This document shows, one piece after another, positions 42,968-53,740 of a stretch of DNA of 64,000 nt; the first letter of the stretch is position 1; every line of letters begins with the position of its first letter. The notes beneath the pieces were generated by a model. It was not told the DNA's origin. It searched no databases and saw only the letters and a list, made by a program, of their open reading frames with translations. Origin of the DNA: Stigmatella aurantiaca DW4/3-1 (lineage in GTDB: Bacteria > Myxococcota > Myxococcia > Myxococcales > Myxococcaceae); the NCBI RefSeq assembly GCF_000165485.1, contig NC_014623.1, forward strand, positions 5,722,893-5,786,892. The letters are read 5' to 3'. A program made the translations under genes and the position numbers.

Positions 42968-45325
42968 TCAGGTCCACTCCTGAGCAGGGGCCACACTGAT
43001 GACGATCGACTTGGAGGTGGGCGTGCGGCTCTTCTCGGCGAGGCTGTCGATGGGAACTAGCACGTTGGTCTCGGGGAAGTAGGTCGCTGCGCACCGTCGC
43101 GGAATCCGATAGGGCACCACCACGAAACGGTGTGCCACGCGCGTCTCTCCCCGGAAGTGGCTCGTCAGATCGACGCTCTGACCCTCCTCCAGCCCGAGCG
43201 ACTCGATGTCCTCCGGGTTCATCAACACCACTCGTCTGCCGTTGCGGATGCCCCGATAGCGGTCGTCTAGACCGTATATCGTGGTGTTGTATTGATCGTG
43301 GCTCCGCAAGGTCATCATCAGCAGTTGGCCAGGGCCTAGCTCGATGCGCGGCAGCGGGTGCACGGTGAAGTGCGCCTTGCCGCTGGGCGTGGTGAAGCGC
43401 CCCTCGCGCGGGCCGTTGGGCAGATAGAAGCCGCCCGGCTCCCGCACCCGCTGGTTGAAGCGCTCGAAGCCCGGAACGACCCGGGAAATGAACTCGCGGA
43501 TGCGATCGTAATCCTCCACCCCTCCCGCCCAATCCACCCGGCTGCGCGCGCCGAGCGTCGCCCGGGCCAACGAGGCGACGATGTCCGGCTCACTGCGCAG
43601 GGTCGTGGCCGCAGGCTCCACCGTGCCCCGCGAGGTGTGCACCACCCCCATCGAGTTCTCTACCGTGACGAACTGCTCTCCTCCCGCCTGGGTGTCGCGC
43701 TCGGTCCGCCCCAGGCACGGCAAGATGAGCGCCCGCCGTCCATGAATGAGGTGACCCCGGTTGAGCTTGGTGGACACATGTGCGGTGAGGCGCGTCCGGC
43801 GCAGGGCCTCGGCGGTGAACTCGGTGTCTGGTGTCGCCGAGAGGAAGTTGCCTCCCAGGGCAAACAGGACCTTCACCCTCCCCTCGTGCATGGCTCGGAT
43901 GGTGGCCACCGTGTCCAAGCCGGGGCGCTGCGGCGGCGTGAAACCAAACTCACGCCCCAATGCCTCCAGGAACGCCGCGGAAGGCTTCTCCAGAATGCCC
44001 ATGGTGCGATCGCCCTGCACATTGCTGTGGCCTCGCACCGGACACAGCCCCGCGCCCGGCCTTCCAATGTTGCCGCGCAGCAACGCCAGATTGACGACCT
44101 CTTGGATGTTGGCCACCGCGTTGCGGTGCTGGGTGAGCCCCATCGCCCAACAGAAGATCGTTGCCTCCGAGCGGGCCAGGATCTCCGCGGCGGCGAGGAT
44201 CTCGTCGCGCGGCACCCCGCTCTGCTCCACCACCTCGTCCCAGGACAGGGCACGCAGGGCCGCTGCATACGCCTCGAACCCCACCGTGCGCTGGGAGATG
44301 AACTCCCGGGCCAGCACCCGGCCCGGAAACTTGGCATCCTCTTCCAGCAAAGCCTTGCCCAGCCCCTGAAGGAGGGCCACATCCCCATTGATGCGCACCT
44401 GAAGCCACAGCCGGTTGATGGCCGTTCCGGGCCCGAGGAGCTGAAGGGGCTCCTGCGGGTGCTTGAAGCGGTTGAGGCCCGTCTCGGGCAGCGGGTTGAT
44501 GCTGACGATCTGGCACCCCCGGCGCGCGGCGGCCTGGAGCGAGGTGAGCATCCGTGGGTGGTTGGTCCCCGGGTTCTGCCCGATGACGAAGATGGCCTCG
44601 GCCTTGTCGAAGTCCTCCAGCGTCACCGTCCCCTTGCCAATACCAACCGTCTCGACGAGCGCCGCCCCGCTGGACTCATGGCACAGGTCCGCACAGTCCG
44701 GCAGGTTGTTGGTCCCGAACTGCCGGACGAAGAGCTGGTAGAGGAACGCCGCCTCGTTGCTGGTGCGCCCGGAGGTGTAGAAGCACGCCTGGTCCGGTGA
44801 GTCCAAGGCGTTCAGCTCCTCGGCCACCAGCGCGAACGCCTCCTCCCACGAGAGCGGCTCATAGTGGGTGGCCCCATCGCGCAGCACCATGGGGTGCGTC
44901 AACCGTCCCTGCTTGCCCAGCCAGTGGTCTGTCTGCCGCGACAGCTCCTCCACGCTCCACTGACGGAAGAACTCGGGCGTCACCCGCGCCGTTGTGCCCT
45001 CCTCCGCCACCGCCTTGGCGCCGTTCTCGCAGAACTCCGTCACGGTGCGGTGGGCGTCCGGGTCTGGCCACGCACAGCCGGGGCAATCAAAGCCATCCTT
45101 CTGGTTGACCTTGAGCAGCAATTGGGCACCTCGCACCAGCCCCATCTGCCCGAAGACGTGCTGAAGCGAGGAGACCACCGCGGGCACACCGCCGGCGACT
45201 TCCTTGGCGGGCCCGATCTCGGGCGGGTTCTCCTCCAAGGGAGGCTGGGCACTGGGACGAGCCACCGCCAGTTCCTCCGGTGAGCCCCGCTTCGCCGCCT
45301 GCCCGCTGCCCTGCTTGTCCGCCAT
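42968..45325 (-). CDS. Molybdopterin oxidoreductase, FdhF/YdeP family
   Basis: The 785-residue enzyme is of the bis-MGD class. Early FDCPGCAWPDP is the YdeP-type Cys motif replacing the usual 4Fe-4S ferredoxin-like site; then FYTSGRTSNEA, NLPDCADLCHES (Cys where formate dehydrogenase H has Sec), VIGQNPGTNHPR and the C-terminal molybdopterin dinucleotide-binding half (LMMTLRSHDQYNT). YdeP relatives are linked to acid resistance; the physiological substrate is unknown. GGAGGAGACGCC precedes the ATG. Depends on cofactor made with MoaA (7763-8782). Confidence 0.88.
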   Translation of the reverse strand: MADKQGSGQAAKRGSPEELAVARPSAQPPLEENPPEIGPAKEVAGGVPAVVSSLQHVFGQMGLVRGAQLLLKVNQKDGFDCPGCAWPDPDAHRTVTEFCENGAKAVAEEGTTARVTPEFFRQWSVEELSRQTDHWLGKQGRLTHPMVLRDGATHYEPLSWEEAFALVAEELNALDSPDQACFYTSGRTSNEAAFLYQLFVRQFGTNNLPDCADLCHESSGAALVETVGIGKGTVTLEDFDKAEAIFVIGQNPGTNHPRMLTSLQAAARRGCQIVSINPLPETGLNRFKHPQEPLQLLGPGTAINRLWLQVRINGDVALLQGLGKALLEEDAKFPGRVLAREFISQRTVGFEAYAAALRALSWDEVVEQSGVPRDEILAAAEILARSEATIFCWAMGLTQHRNAVANIQEVVNLALLRGNIGRPGAGLCPVRGHSNVQGDRTMGILEKPSAAFLEALGREFGFTPPQRPGLDTVATIRAMHEGRVKVLFALGGNFLSATPDTEFTAEALRRTRLTAHVSTKLNRGHLIHGRRALILPCLGRTERDTQAGGEQFVTVENSMGVVHTSRGTVEPAATTLRSEPDIVASLARATLGARSRVDWAGGVEDYDRIREFISRVVPGFERFNQRVREPGGFYLPNGPREGRFTTPSGKAHFTVHPLPRIELGPGQLLMMTLRSHDQYNTTIYGLDDRYRGIRNGRRVVLMNPEDIESLGLEEGQSVDLTSHFRGETRVAHRFVVVPYRIPRRCAATYFPETNVLVPIDSLAEKSRTPTSKSIVISVAPAQEWT

Positions 45326-45368
45326 GGCGTCTCCTCCGCGCGAGCCTAGCACCCGGAGCGCGGTCCCC

Positions 45369-46292
45369 TCACCGGCCCCCCGTTCTTGCCTCCTCGCCGA
45401 GCGCCGAGGTGGACACCGCATAAACGGTGGGCACCACGGCACGGACACAATGCGATCGCCCAATCAGGCTCTCGGCGTGGCCCAGGAAAAGGTAACCCGT
45501 GGGCGCGAGGTGTCCAAGCAGCCGCTGGACGGTCCGCTGCCGGGAAACGTCGTCGAAGTAGATGAGCACGTTCCGGCAGAACAGCAGATCGAACGGCCCC
45601 TCCACCGGATAGAAGGCCGAATGGAGGTTCACCCGCTGGAAACGCACCTGCTCGCGCAGTTCGGGGCCCGCCTTCATCCACCCTTCTTGGGTGCCGGTCC
45701 CCCTCAGCATGTAAGCCTTGAGGTACTCCATTGGAATGTCGGCGGCCTTCTCCTGAGGCCACACCGCCTGCCGGGCCTGCGCCAGGATTCGCGTCGACAG
45801 GTCCGAGGCCAGAATCTCCAGCCGCCAGCCCTCCCACTCCGGGAGCCGGTGGCTCAGCAACATCGCCAGGGAGAAAGGCTCCTCGCCCGTCGAGCAACCC
45901 GCGCTCCACACGCGCACCGTCCGTGTTCCCTGGTCCGTGGCCCCCTGAGCGCGCCACCTCGGAAGGACTTCCTGCTCCAGGAACTCGAAGTGCTTGGGCT
46001 CCCGGAAAAAGCTCGTCTCGTGGGTGCAGATGGCATCCAACAGTTGCACCCGCTCCGTGACGTCCCCCTCCACCCGGCGCAGGTATGCCTCGGCGGAAAG
46101 GTCTCCCAGCTCTCGCAGCCGACGCGACAGGCGCCCCATCAACAGCGCTCGCTTCGCGGGGCCCAGATAGATGCCAGCCTCCCGGTAGATGAGCTGCTGA
46201 TACCCGCGGAAGACCCGCTCGGGAAGGGTCAGGGCCGAGGGCAACGGCCACCGCTCGGGGCCGAGGTCCCGAGCCGCGGTGTGCCGGCTCAC
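45369..46292 (-). CDS. cheR: Chemoreceptor methyltransferase CheR
   Basis: Methylates receptor glutamates using SAM. The 307-residue protein has the N-terminal CheR helical domain (LIYREAGIYLGPAKRALLMGRL), then HETSFFREPKHF, motif I VWSAGCSTGEEPFSLA, ASDLSTRIL, VNLHSAFYPVEGPFDLLFCR and NVLIYFD. No C-terminal VxxxFxxL receptor tether or TPR domain seen. GTG start overlaps the cheW stop (GTGA). Last gene of the chemosensory operon; its receptor is not in the window. Confidence 0.93.
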   Translation of the reverse strand: MSRHTAARDLGPERWPLPSALTLPERVFRGYQQLIYREAGIYLGPAKRALLMGRLSRRLRELGDLSAEAYLRRVEGDVTERVQLLDAICTHETSFFREPKHFEFLEQEVLPRWRAQGATDQGTRTVRVWSAGCSTGEEPFSLAMLLSHRLPEWEGWRLEILASDLSTRILAQARQAVWPQEKAADIPMEYLKAYMLRGTGTQEGWMKAGPELREQVRFQRVNLHSAFYPVEGPFDLLFCRNVLIYFDDVSRQRTVQRLLGHLAPTGYLFLGHAESLIGRSHCVRAVVPTVYAVSTSALGEEARTGGR

Positions 46293-46819
46293 GGGGTTCC
46301 CCTCCTGGGAAAGCGCTCCAGGGCGGGCTCGGCGGGCTTCAGTGCCTCGGCGGCCTGAAGCTCCGGGACGCCGAGGAGCTGGCCGATGTCCAACAACAGG
46401 ACGAACTGGGTGCCCACCCGGCCCATGCCCGTGAGGAAATCGAGGGGGATGGGAGTCCCGAAGGCGGGCAGCGGCTCCAGCTCCTCCGGCGTGAAGTCCA
46501 GCACCTGACCGATGGTGTCTGCGAGCAGGCCCATCACCAGCTTCTCGCCCCGGAGCGCCACCTCGACGACGACGATGCAGGCCCGGCGGGTGACCGTGCT
46601 GGGCGGCAAACCGAGCTTCACCGCCAGATCCACGACGGGCAACACGCTGCCCCGCAGGTTGGTAACCCCTCGAAGCCACGGGGGCGCACCGGGAACGCGC
46701 GTCACGGCGCTGTATTCGACGATCTCCTTCACCTGGAGGATCCCCAGCGCATACTCCTCCCCCGCCAGAAAGAAGCTGAGGTACTGCGACAGGGCCGCGG
46801 CAGAGGGAGATGAATTCAT
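46289..46819 (-). CDS. cheW: CheW-type coupling protein
   Basis: Single CheW (SH3-like) domain, 176 residues: YLSFFLAGEEYALGILQVKEIVEY, GAPPWLRGVTNLRGSVLPVVDL, with the receptor/CheA contact Arg and Gly residues. It links a chemoreceptor to CheA. The C-terminus carries an extra 25 residues with no known motif. Preceded by AGGAG, 20 bases after cheA. Confidence 0.93.
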   Translation of the reverse strand: MNSSPSAAALSQYLSFFLAGEEYALGILQVKEIVEYSAVTRVPGAPPWLRGVTNLRGSVLPVVDLAVKLGLPPSTVTRRACIVVVEVALRGEKLVMGLLADTIGQVLDFTPEELEPLPAFGTPIPLDFLTGMGRVGTQFVLLLDIGQLLGVPELQAAEALKPAEPALERFPRRGTP

Positions 46820-46839
46820 GGTGCTCCTCGAAAGAAGGC

Positions 46840-48483
46840 TCAGGCCACGCGGATGATGGGACTCGGCAGAAGGCTGCGAAGGAGCGAAGAGACGTCGAGC
46901 ACGAGGGCCACCCGGCCCGTGCCCAGGATGGCGGAGCCCGCGAGCCCTGGCAGATGCTGGAAGACCTTGTTGAGCGGCTTGATGACCGTCTGCGCCTGTC
47001 CCAGCAGCGCATCCACCGCGAGTCCCGCCCGGTACTCCTGGCCATGTCCCACGATGACGACGCTCTCGCGCTCCGAGCGCGGGCCCTCGCAAGCGAAGTG
47101 CTCTCGCAGGCGCAGGTACGGCAGCGCGCGGCCCCGCAGGTGGAGCAGCCCGGTGGCGCCGGAGCCGCGCTCCTCGGGGGGCAGCTCGACACACTCGAAG
47201 ACGTTCTCCAGGGGCAGGACATAGGTGTCCTCGCCCACCCCCACGCAGAACCCCTCGATGATCGACAGGGTCAACGGCAGCCGCAGGGTGAACGTCGTCC
47301 CGAGCCCCTCCCGCGTCTCGATGGAGATGGTGCCCCGCAGCATCTCGATGTTGCGCCACACCACATCCATGCCGATGCCCCGGCCCGACAGCTCGGTGAC
47401 ACGCTCGGCGGTGGAGAACCCCGGCGCGAAGATGAGCTGGAACAGCTCCGAGTCCTCCCGGTCCTCGTTCGGGCCCAGCAGCCCCGTGGCCCGGGCCTTC
47501 TGCAGAATGCGCTCCCGGTTCAGCCCCACCCCGTCATCCGACACCTGGACGACAATGGCCCCGGCCTCGTGCCGGGCCTGAATCCGCAGGGTCCCGGTGT
47601 GCGGCTTGCCTCGCGCCTGACGAACGGACGGCGACTCGATGCCATGATCTACCGCATTGCGCACCAGGTGCGTGAGGGGATCCCGGATGAGCTCCACCAC
47701 CGTGGTGTCCACCTCCACGTCCTCCCCACTCACCTCCAGCCGCACCTGCTTGCCCGTCGCGAGGCCCAGCTCCCACAGCGTTCGGGCGAAGGGCTGAAAG
47801 GCCCTTCCAATGGGCACCAGCCTCGTCTTCAACACCAGGTCCTGGAGATCCAAGTACAACCGGTCCATCTCCCGGTGCGCCTCCAGCAACTCCGCCGGGG
47901 CATGGCGGTCCGCCTGCTCCAACATGGTTGTCAGCCGCCCCCGCGAGATGGCGATCTCTCCCGTCAGGTCCAACAGCCGGTCCAGCCGGTCCAGCCCCAC
48001 CCTCAAGGTGCGCTCCGGGGCCGGGGACTCCGGGGGCACCTCGGAGGAAAAACCGCGCACCTTCCCCAGCACGGGCGGCGCCTCGGTCACGCCCCCCGCG
48101 CGGGCCGTTTGCAGGAGCCGTCCCTGGATGACCGCCGGATCGATGTCGGCCGCCACCCGGCCCTCTCCCGGCACCCCGAGCAACATGCGGAGCGCATCCA
48201 CCGACTGAAGCAACAGGGTGACCACGGCCGCGCTCGCCGACAGGGTGCGGGCCACGTACATCTGCAACAGATCCTCGACGGCGTGGACCAGCTCGGAGGC
48301 GTCCGGGAACCCCATCATCAAGCAGTTGCCCTTGAGGGTGTGGACGGCGCGAAAGAGCCCCTTGGGAACCTCGGGGTCCGCGGTGGACTCCAACAGGAGG
48401 ATGGCGCGTTCCATCCCGATGAGCAGCTCCCGCGCCTCGGCGCGGAAGATCCCGCGCAGTGACTCCATGTCATCGGGATGCAT
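46840..48483 (-). CDS. cheA: Chemotaxis-type histidine kinase CheA, short form
   Basis: 547 residues. The Hpt domain has the phospho-acceptor His48 in FRAVHTLKGN, followed by a short linker with no recognisable P2 (CheY-docking) domain. Then come the dimerisation domain, an ATPase with LVRNAVDHGIESP, VSDDGVGLN and GRGIGMDVV, and a CheW-like end. The ATG shares a base with the cheD stop (TGATG). The phosphoryl target is probably the CheY-like protein encoded first in the operon. The output need not be flagellar, as myxobacteria use Che systems for gliding and gene control. Confidence 0.93.
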   Translation of the reverse strand: MHPDDMESLRGIFRAEARELLIGMERAILLLESTADPEVPKGLFRAVHTLKGNCLMMGFPDASELVHAVEDLLQMYVARTLSASAAVVTLLLQSVDALRMLLGVPGEGRVAADIDPAVIQGRLLQTARAGGVTEAPPVLGKVRGFSSEVPPESPAPERTLRVGLDRLDRLLDLTGEIAISRGRLTTMLEQADRHAPAELLEAHREMDRLYLDLQDLVLKTRLVPIGRAFQPFARTLWELGLATGKQVRLEVSGEDVEVDTTVVELIRDPLTHLVRNAVDHGIESPSVRQARGKPHTGTLRIQARHEAGAIVVQVSDDGVGLNRERILQKARATGLLGPNEDREDSELFQLIFAPGFSTAERVTELSGRGIGMDVVWRNIEMLRGTISIETREGLGTTFTLRLPLTLSIIEGFCVGVGEDTYVLPLENVFECVELPPEERGSGATGLLHLRGRALPYLRLREHFACEGPRSERESVVIVGHGQEYRAGLAVDALLGQAQTVIKPLNKVFQHLPGLAGSAILGTGRVALVLDVSSLLRSLLPSPIIRVA

Positions 48484-49481
48484 CACCCACCCCTTAGTGT
48501 CTTGAGCAACACCGTCCCATCCTCGGTGCGAAAGCGTAGCTTGCGGCCGAAAGCCCCTCCCACGTCCTCGGCGACGAGGGGAATGTCCAGTTCCCTCAGG
48601 AGTGTCCGGGCCAGCTGGGTGTTGCGGTGACCCAGGCTCGCGCCCGTCTCGGGCCCAGGGCCTTCCAGGATCGCCCCCCCAAACATCCCCGCTTGCAGGT
48701 GTTGCCGCTGGCTGCCCAGGCGGGACAGTTGGTCCACCAGCGAGGGAATGGCCAGGTCTCCATAGCGGATGGAAGGGACCTGCAAGGCGGGAGCCTTGGG
48801 CAACAAGAAGTGGCTCAGGCCGCCTCGGCGCAGGTGCGCATCCCACAAGGACACGGCGATGCTCGAGCCCAGGACGGTGGTCACCTCGGCGGACGTGCCG
48901 GAGACAAAGATGTCTCCTGGATGAAGGTAGAGGGTGCGCCCCCCGGCAGACGGAACGGAAGATCCCGGCGCCACGGCCTGCTCGGGCGGCAGCACGGCCT
49001 CTTCCGCCGAGAAGGCCAGCACGCCGTTCTCGGAGAAGAGGGTCAGCAATTCGAGGTCTTCCTCCTCGAGCCCCCACTTCTGGGGAAGCAGCCGGAAGAG
49101 CGCGAGCACCCCATGGATGCGCTCTCCCCTCCGGATGGGGACACAGGCGGTCAGCCCCGCCTCGTGCGCGCTCGCGCCCGCGGCGCTGGTCCGTCCCCTG
49201 AAGTGCGGGACCCCCCCGAGCGCGACCTGGCCCAGAATGCCCCGGAGTGGCAAGAGGTTCTGAAGGTGCTCCCGCGGCAGGCCCATGGAGGTGACGTGCG
49301 AGAGGCTCCGGCCCACCGGGTCCAACGCCAGCAGCGCGTATTCCTCGCAGCCGATGAGCTGCGAGACGATCTCTCCCAGGACCTCCAGGGCCTGTGACGG
49401 CTGGGTGCAGGCCGTCAGCCGCTGGAGCGCGGCGGCGGCCCGGGGACGGAGGGACGCAACCTTCTTCGTGGCGGTCGACAT
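48483..49481 (-). CDS. GAF-CheD fusion with Ser in place of the catalytic Cys
   Basis: Residues about 15-165 form a GAF domain (ALEVLGEIVSQLIGCEEYAL, ACVPIRRGERIHGVLALF). Residues about 180-330 are CheD-like (LHPGDIFVSGTS, VTTVLGSSIAVSLWD, GGLSHFLLP, VFGGA-type and VAEDVGG blocks). Canonical CheD deamidases carry Cys in LGSC; here it is Ser207 (codon 48861-48863), though the His of SHF (224) is kept. The protein may therefore bind rather than deamidate. It could sense a ligand through GAF and report to CheA. It overlaps cheA by one base. Confidence 0.85.
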   Translation of the reverse strand: MSTATKKVASLRPRAAAALQRLTACTQPSQALEVLGEIVSQLIGCEEYALLALDPVGRSLSHVTSMGLPREHLQNLLPLRGILGQVALGGVPHFRGRTSAAGASAHEAGLTACVPIRRGERIHGVLALFRLLPQKWGLEEEDLELLTLFSENGVLAFSAEEAVLPPEQAVAPGSSVPSAGGRTLYLHPGDIFVSGTSAEVTTVLGSSIAVSLWDAHLRRGGLSHFLLPKAPALQVPSIRYGDLAIPSLVDQLSRLGSQRQHLQAGMFGGAILEGPGPETGASLGHRNTQLARTLLRELDIPLVAEDVGGAFGRKLRFRTEDGTVLLKTLRGG

Positions 49482-49856
49482 CTAGCGTCCCAGGAAGTTT
49501 TCGATCTTCGCCCTCAACTCATTCCCATTGAATGGCTTGGTGACGTAGTCGCTACAACCGCTCTCGTAGCCCCGCTCCACGTGCTCCAGGCTCGCCTTCG
49601 TCGTCACCAGGATGATGGGCGTGGTGCGGGTGGCTTCATCGGAGCGGAGAATCCGGCACGCCTCGAAGCCGTCCATCCCGGGCATCACCACGTCCATGAG
49701 GATGAGATCCGGCTGCTGCGCAAGCGCGGCCCTGACCGCCTCCATGCCGCTGCTGGCACTCAGCAAGGCGTAGGGCTCTCCTTGCAGGAGCAACCGCTCC
49801 ATGAGGAGGACGGTAGGTGAATCATCAACCAACAGGATCTTTTTTTGAGTGGACAT
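49482..49856 (-). CDS. CheY-like single-domain response regulator
   Basis: 124 residues, receiver only: KKILLVDDSPTV (acidic pair), phospho-acceptor Asp in LILMDVVMPGMDG, switch Thr in ILVTTKAS, Lys in YVTKPFNGNEL. The ATG at 49856 is preferred over an upstream frame start. Its TAG stop abuts the GAF-CheD start, and the gene leads the chemosensory operon. The output partner is unknown. Confidence 0.92.
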   Translation of the reverse strand: MSTQKKILLVDDSPTVLLMERLLLQGEPYALLSASSGMEAVRAALAQQPDLILMDVVMPGMDGFEACRILRSDEATRTTPIILVTTKASLEHVERGYESGCSDYVTKPFNGNELRAKIENFLGR

Positions 49857-50003
49857 CGTGCCTTCCCCCCGACGCGGCCCCCCGATTAACGCACGCTGGC
49901 CACCCCCGTTCAATCCCAGGCAAATGACGCGCCAAGAGAGTGTCCGGTTCGGATAATCTGGGGGATGGTCAGTCGACCGTTTCCGAATCTACGGAGTCCT
50001 TGC

Positions 50004-51655
<1,652 letters not shown>

Positions 51656-51659
<4 letters not shown>

Positions 51660-52387
51660 GGCCCCGCATGCGGGGCGGAAGCTGGACGGCCTTCATCGCG
51701 CTCGGGGTCCTGGCCTGGCTCGCGGGGTGTGCCCCCAGCACCATGAGCCCCATGGTGATGCGGCTCGGGCCGGGCCAGCCGGACAGCGCCTACTTCCAGG
51801 CGGGCCTTCGCGGCGGCCCGCGCCTGTCGGCGCCCTTCGCCGACGGCGCGGAGCCCTCTTTGTTCGGGGGCAACGAGCGCCCCTTCTCCACGCAGCAGTG
51901 GTCCATGGCCTATGACGTGGCCCTCACCGAGCCCCTCACCGAGCGGCTGTCCCTGCACGTGGGCGTCCAGGGGGAGTTCTTCTACCCGCTGCCCATGCCG
52001 GGCTATGGCGTCTACGCGGGCCTCTCGACGTACTTCGGCAACCCGCGCTGGGGCATCGCGCCGGCGTTCGTGCTGCGAGGTGCCTCGGACCTGGGCATCG
52101 ACTCACGCGGGGGGCCGGGCACCATCGTCGGAGCGGAGAGCTCGATGGCCCTCTACCTCACCCCCGACCCAGGGGTCGCCCTGGGGTTGGTGCCCTTCGT
52201 CGGCTTCCATCGGGTCTTCTCAGGCGAGCAATCGGCCACCGCGAGCTACTACGGGGCGGCCCTGGCGGTGCAGGTGCCCTTGGACCGGCTGACCCGGCTG
52301 GAGTTTTCCGGAGGCTTTGGCAGGGCCAAGACCGGCGGCTCGGACACCTGGAACGCGCCCATCATCGGGGCGCGGTGGGGACGCTGA
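51656..52387 (+). CDS. Lipoprotein, outer-membrane barrel-like, inside the hut operon
   Basis: 243 residues. Signal [15 protein letters not shown] with lipobox LAGC predicts lipidation. The remaining 215 residues alternate hydrophobic and aromatic strands ([43 protein letters not shown]), suggesting a small beta-barrel. GTG start overlaps the hutU stop; an ATG four codons later is equally possible. The stop abuts the hutI ATG, so it is truly in the operon. Its link to histidine use is unknown; uptake or surface binding is a guess. Confidence 0.8.
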
Positions 52388-53656
52388 ATGGAACCGCTCG
52401 AGCTGCTGATCCGCAACACGTCCGAGGTGCTCACCGTCGAGGGCTCGCACCGCGAACCGGCCGAGCGCGCCCTCACCCCGCAGCCGCGGGCCAGCGTCGG
52501 GGTGCGTGGCGGGCGCGTGGCGTGGGTAGGCCCCGAGGAGCGGCTGCCCCCTGGCGCCGTGGATGCCGCGACCCAGGTGCTGGATGCCGGGGGCATGTTC
52601 GTGGGGCCGGGCTTCGTGGACCCCCACACGCACCTGGTGTTCGCCGGTGAGCGCGCCTCCGAGTTCGATCTGCGCTGCCAGGGGGCCACCTACCTTCAGA
52701 TTGCTCAGGCTGGAGGCGGCATCGTGAGCACCGTGCGCGCCACGCGGGCCGCGAGCGAGGAGGAGCTGATCCAGTGGGCCCTCCCCCGCCTCCAGCGCCT
52801 GCTGGAGTACGGGGTGACCACCGCCGAAGTGAAGAGCGGCTACGGGCTGGACCTGGAGAACGAGCTGAAGATGCTGCGCGTGGTGCGCCGGCTGGGGCAA
52901 CTCACGCCGGTGGAGCTGGTGCCCACCCTGCTCTGTGCCCACGCCGTGCCGGAGGAGTACAAGGGCCGCCGCGAAGCCTACGTGGAGCTGTGCGTCCAGG
53001 AGATCCTCCCCGCCGTGGCCCAGGAAGGACTGGCCTGCTTCTGCGACATCTTCGTCGAGCAGAGCGCCTTCACGCCGGACGAAGCCCGCCGACTCCTCCT
53101 CGCCGCCAAGGCCTTGGGGCTCCGGCCCCGGCTGCATGGCGATCAACTCACCTCCGGAGGGGGTGCGGAGCTGGCCGCCGAGCTGGGCGCGGCCACGGTG
53201 GACCACCTGGAGCATGTGAGCGAGGCCGGTATCCGCGCGCTGGCCGAGGCCAACGTCACCGCCGTCCTGGTCCCTACCTCCACCCTCTTCCTGCGCATGC
53301 GCCCCTATGCCCCGGGCCGCCGGCTGCGCGACGCGGGCGTCAACGTGGCGTTGGGCACCAACGTCAATCCCGGTTCAGCGATGACGGAAAATCTTCCCCT
53401 GGCCATGGGGCTTGCCTGCCTGGAGAACGGGCTGACCGCGGCCGAGGCGTATTGGGCAGCCACCCGGGGGGCGGCGCTCGCCTTGAACCTTCCCTCGCAC
53501 GGAAGGCTGGCGGTGGGAGACAAAGCCGACTTGGTTATTTTTTCGTGCTCAAACCATCAACACGTGCCCTACCACCTTGGAGTGAATCACGCGCGCACAG
53601 TGTTGAAATCAGGTCGTGTGGTGGCTCGGATGGGCACGGCAAACTGTTCTTCATAA
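52388..53656 (+). CDS. hutI: Imidazolonepropionase
   Basis: Amidohydrolase opening the imidazolone ring, third step of histidine degradation. 422 residues with the metal site FVDPHTHLVFAG, AEVKSGYGLD, LHGDQLTSGG, VDHLEHVSEAG and VALGTNVNPGSAMTEN. It starts immediately after the lipoprotein stop. A short, AT-richer C-terminus (VIFSCSNHQHVPYHLGVNHA) is as in family members. Confidence 0.96.
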   Translation: MEPLELLIRNTSEVLTVEGSHREPAERALTPQPRASVGVRGGRVAWVGPEERLPPGAVDAATQVLDAGGMFVGPGFVDPHTHLVFAGERASEFDLRCQGATYLQIAQAGGGIVSTVRATRAASEEELIQWALPRLQRLLEYGVTTAEVKSGYGLDLENELKMLRVVRRLGQLTPVELVPTLLCAHAVPEEYKGRREAYVELCVQEILPAVAQEGLACFCDIFVEQSAFTPDEARRLLLAAKALGLRPRLHGDQLTSGGGAELAAELGAATVDHLEHVSEAGIRALAEANVTAVLVPTSTLFLRMRPYAPGRRLRDAGVNVALGTNVNPGSAMTENLPLAMGLACLENGLTAAEAYWAATRGAALALNLPSHGRLAVGDKADLVIFSCSNHQHVPYHLGVNHARTVLKSGRVVARMGTANCSS

Positions 53657-53702
53657 GGAATTTAACGTCCTCGACACAGGGACCCTCCCCCGGGACAAAG
53701 CC

Positions 53703-53722
53703 ACTCCGGCCAAAGCCGGAGT
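53703..53722 (+). terminator. Stem-loop after hutI
   Basis: ACTCCGGC-CAAA-GCCGGAGT, perfect 8-bp stem with a tetraloop, followed by TATTATCTCT. Lies 46 bases after hutI and 19 before the amidotransferase ATG. Probable terminator of the hut operon; the T-run is interrupted. Confidence 0.6.
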
Positions 53723-53740
53723 TATTATCTCTCCAACGCC

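Noticed and set aside
44600-44720. Possible selenocysteine in the FdhF-like enzyme
   Set aside because: The position equivalent to Sec reads Cys (ADLCHES), and there is no in-frame TGA in the gene.
53723-53728. TATTAT as a -10 box for the class II amidotransferase gene
   Set aside because: No acceptable -35 at the right distance; it is better read as the T-rich tail of the hut terminator.
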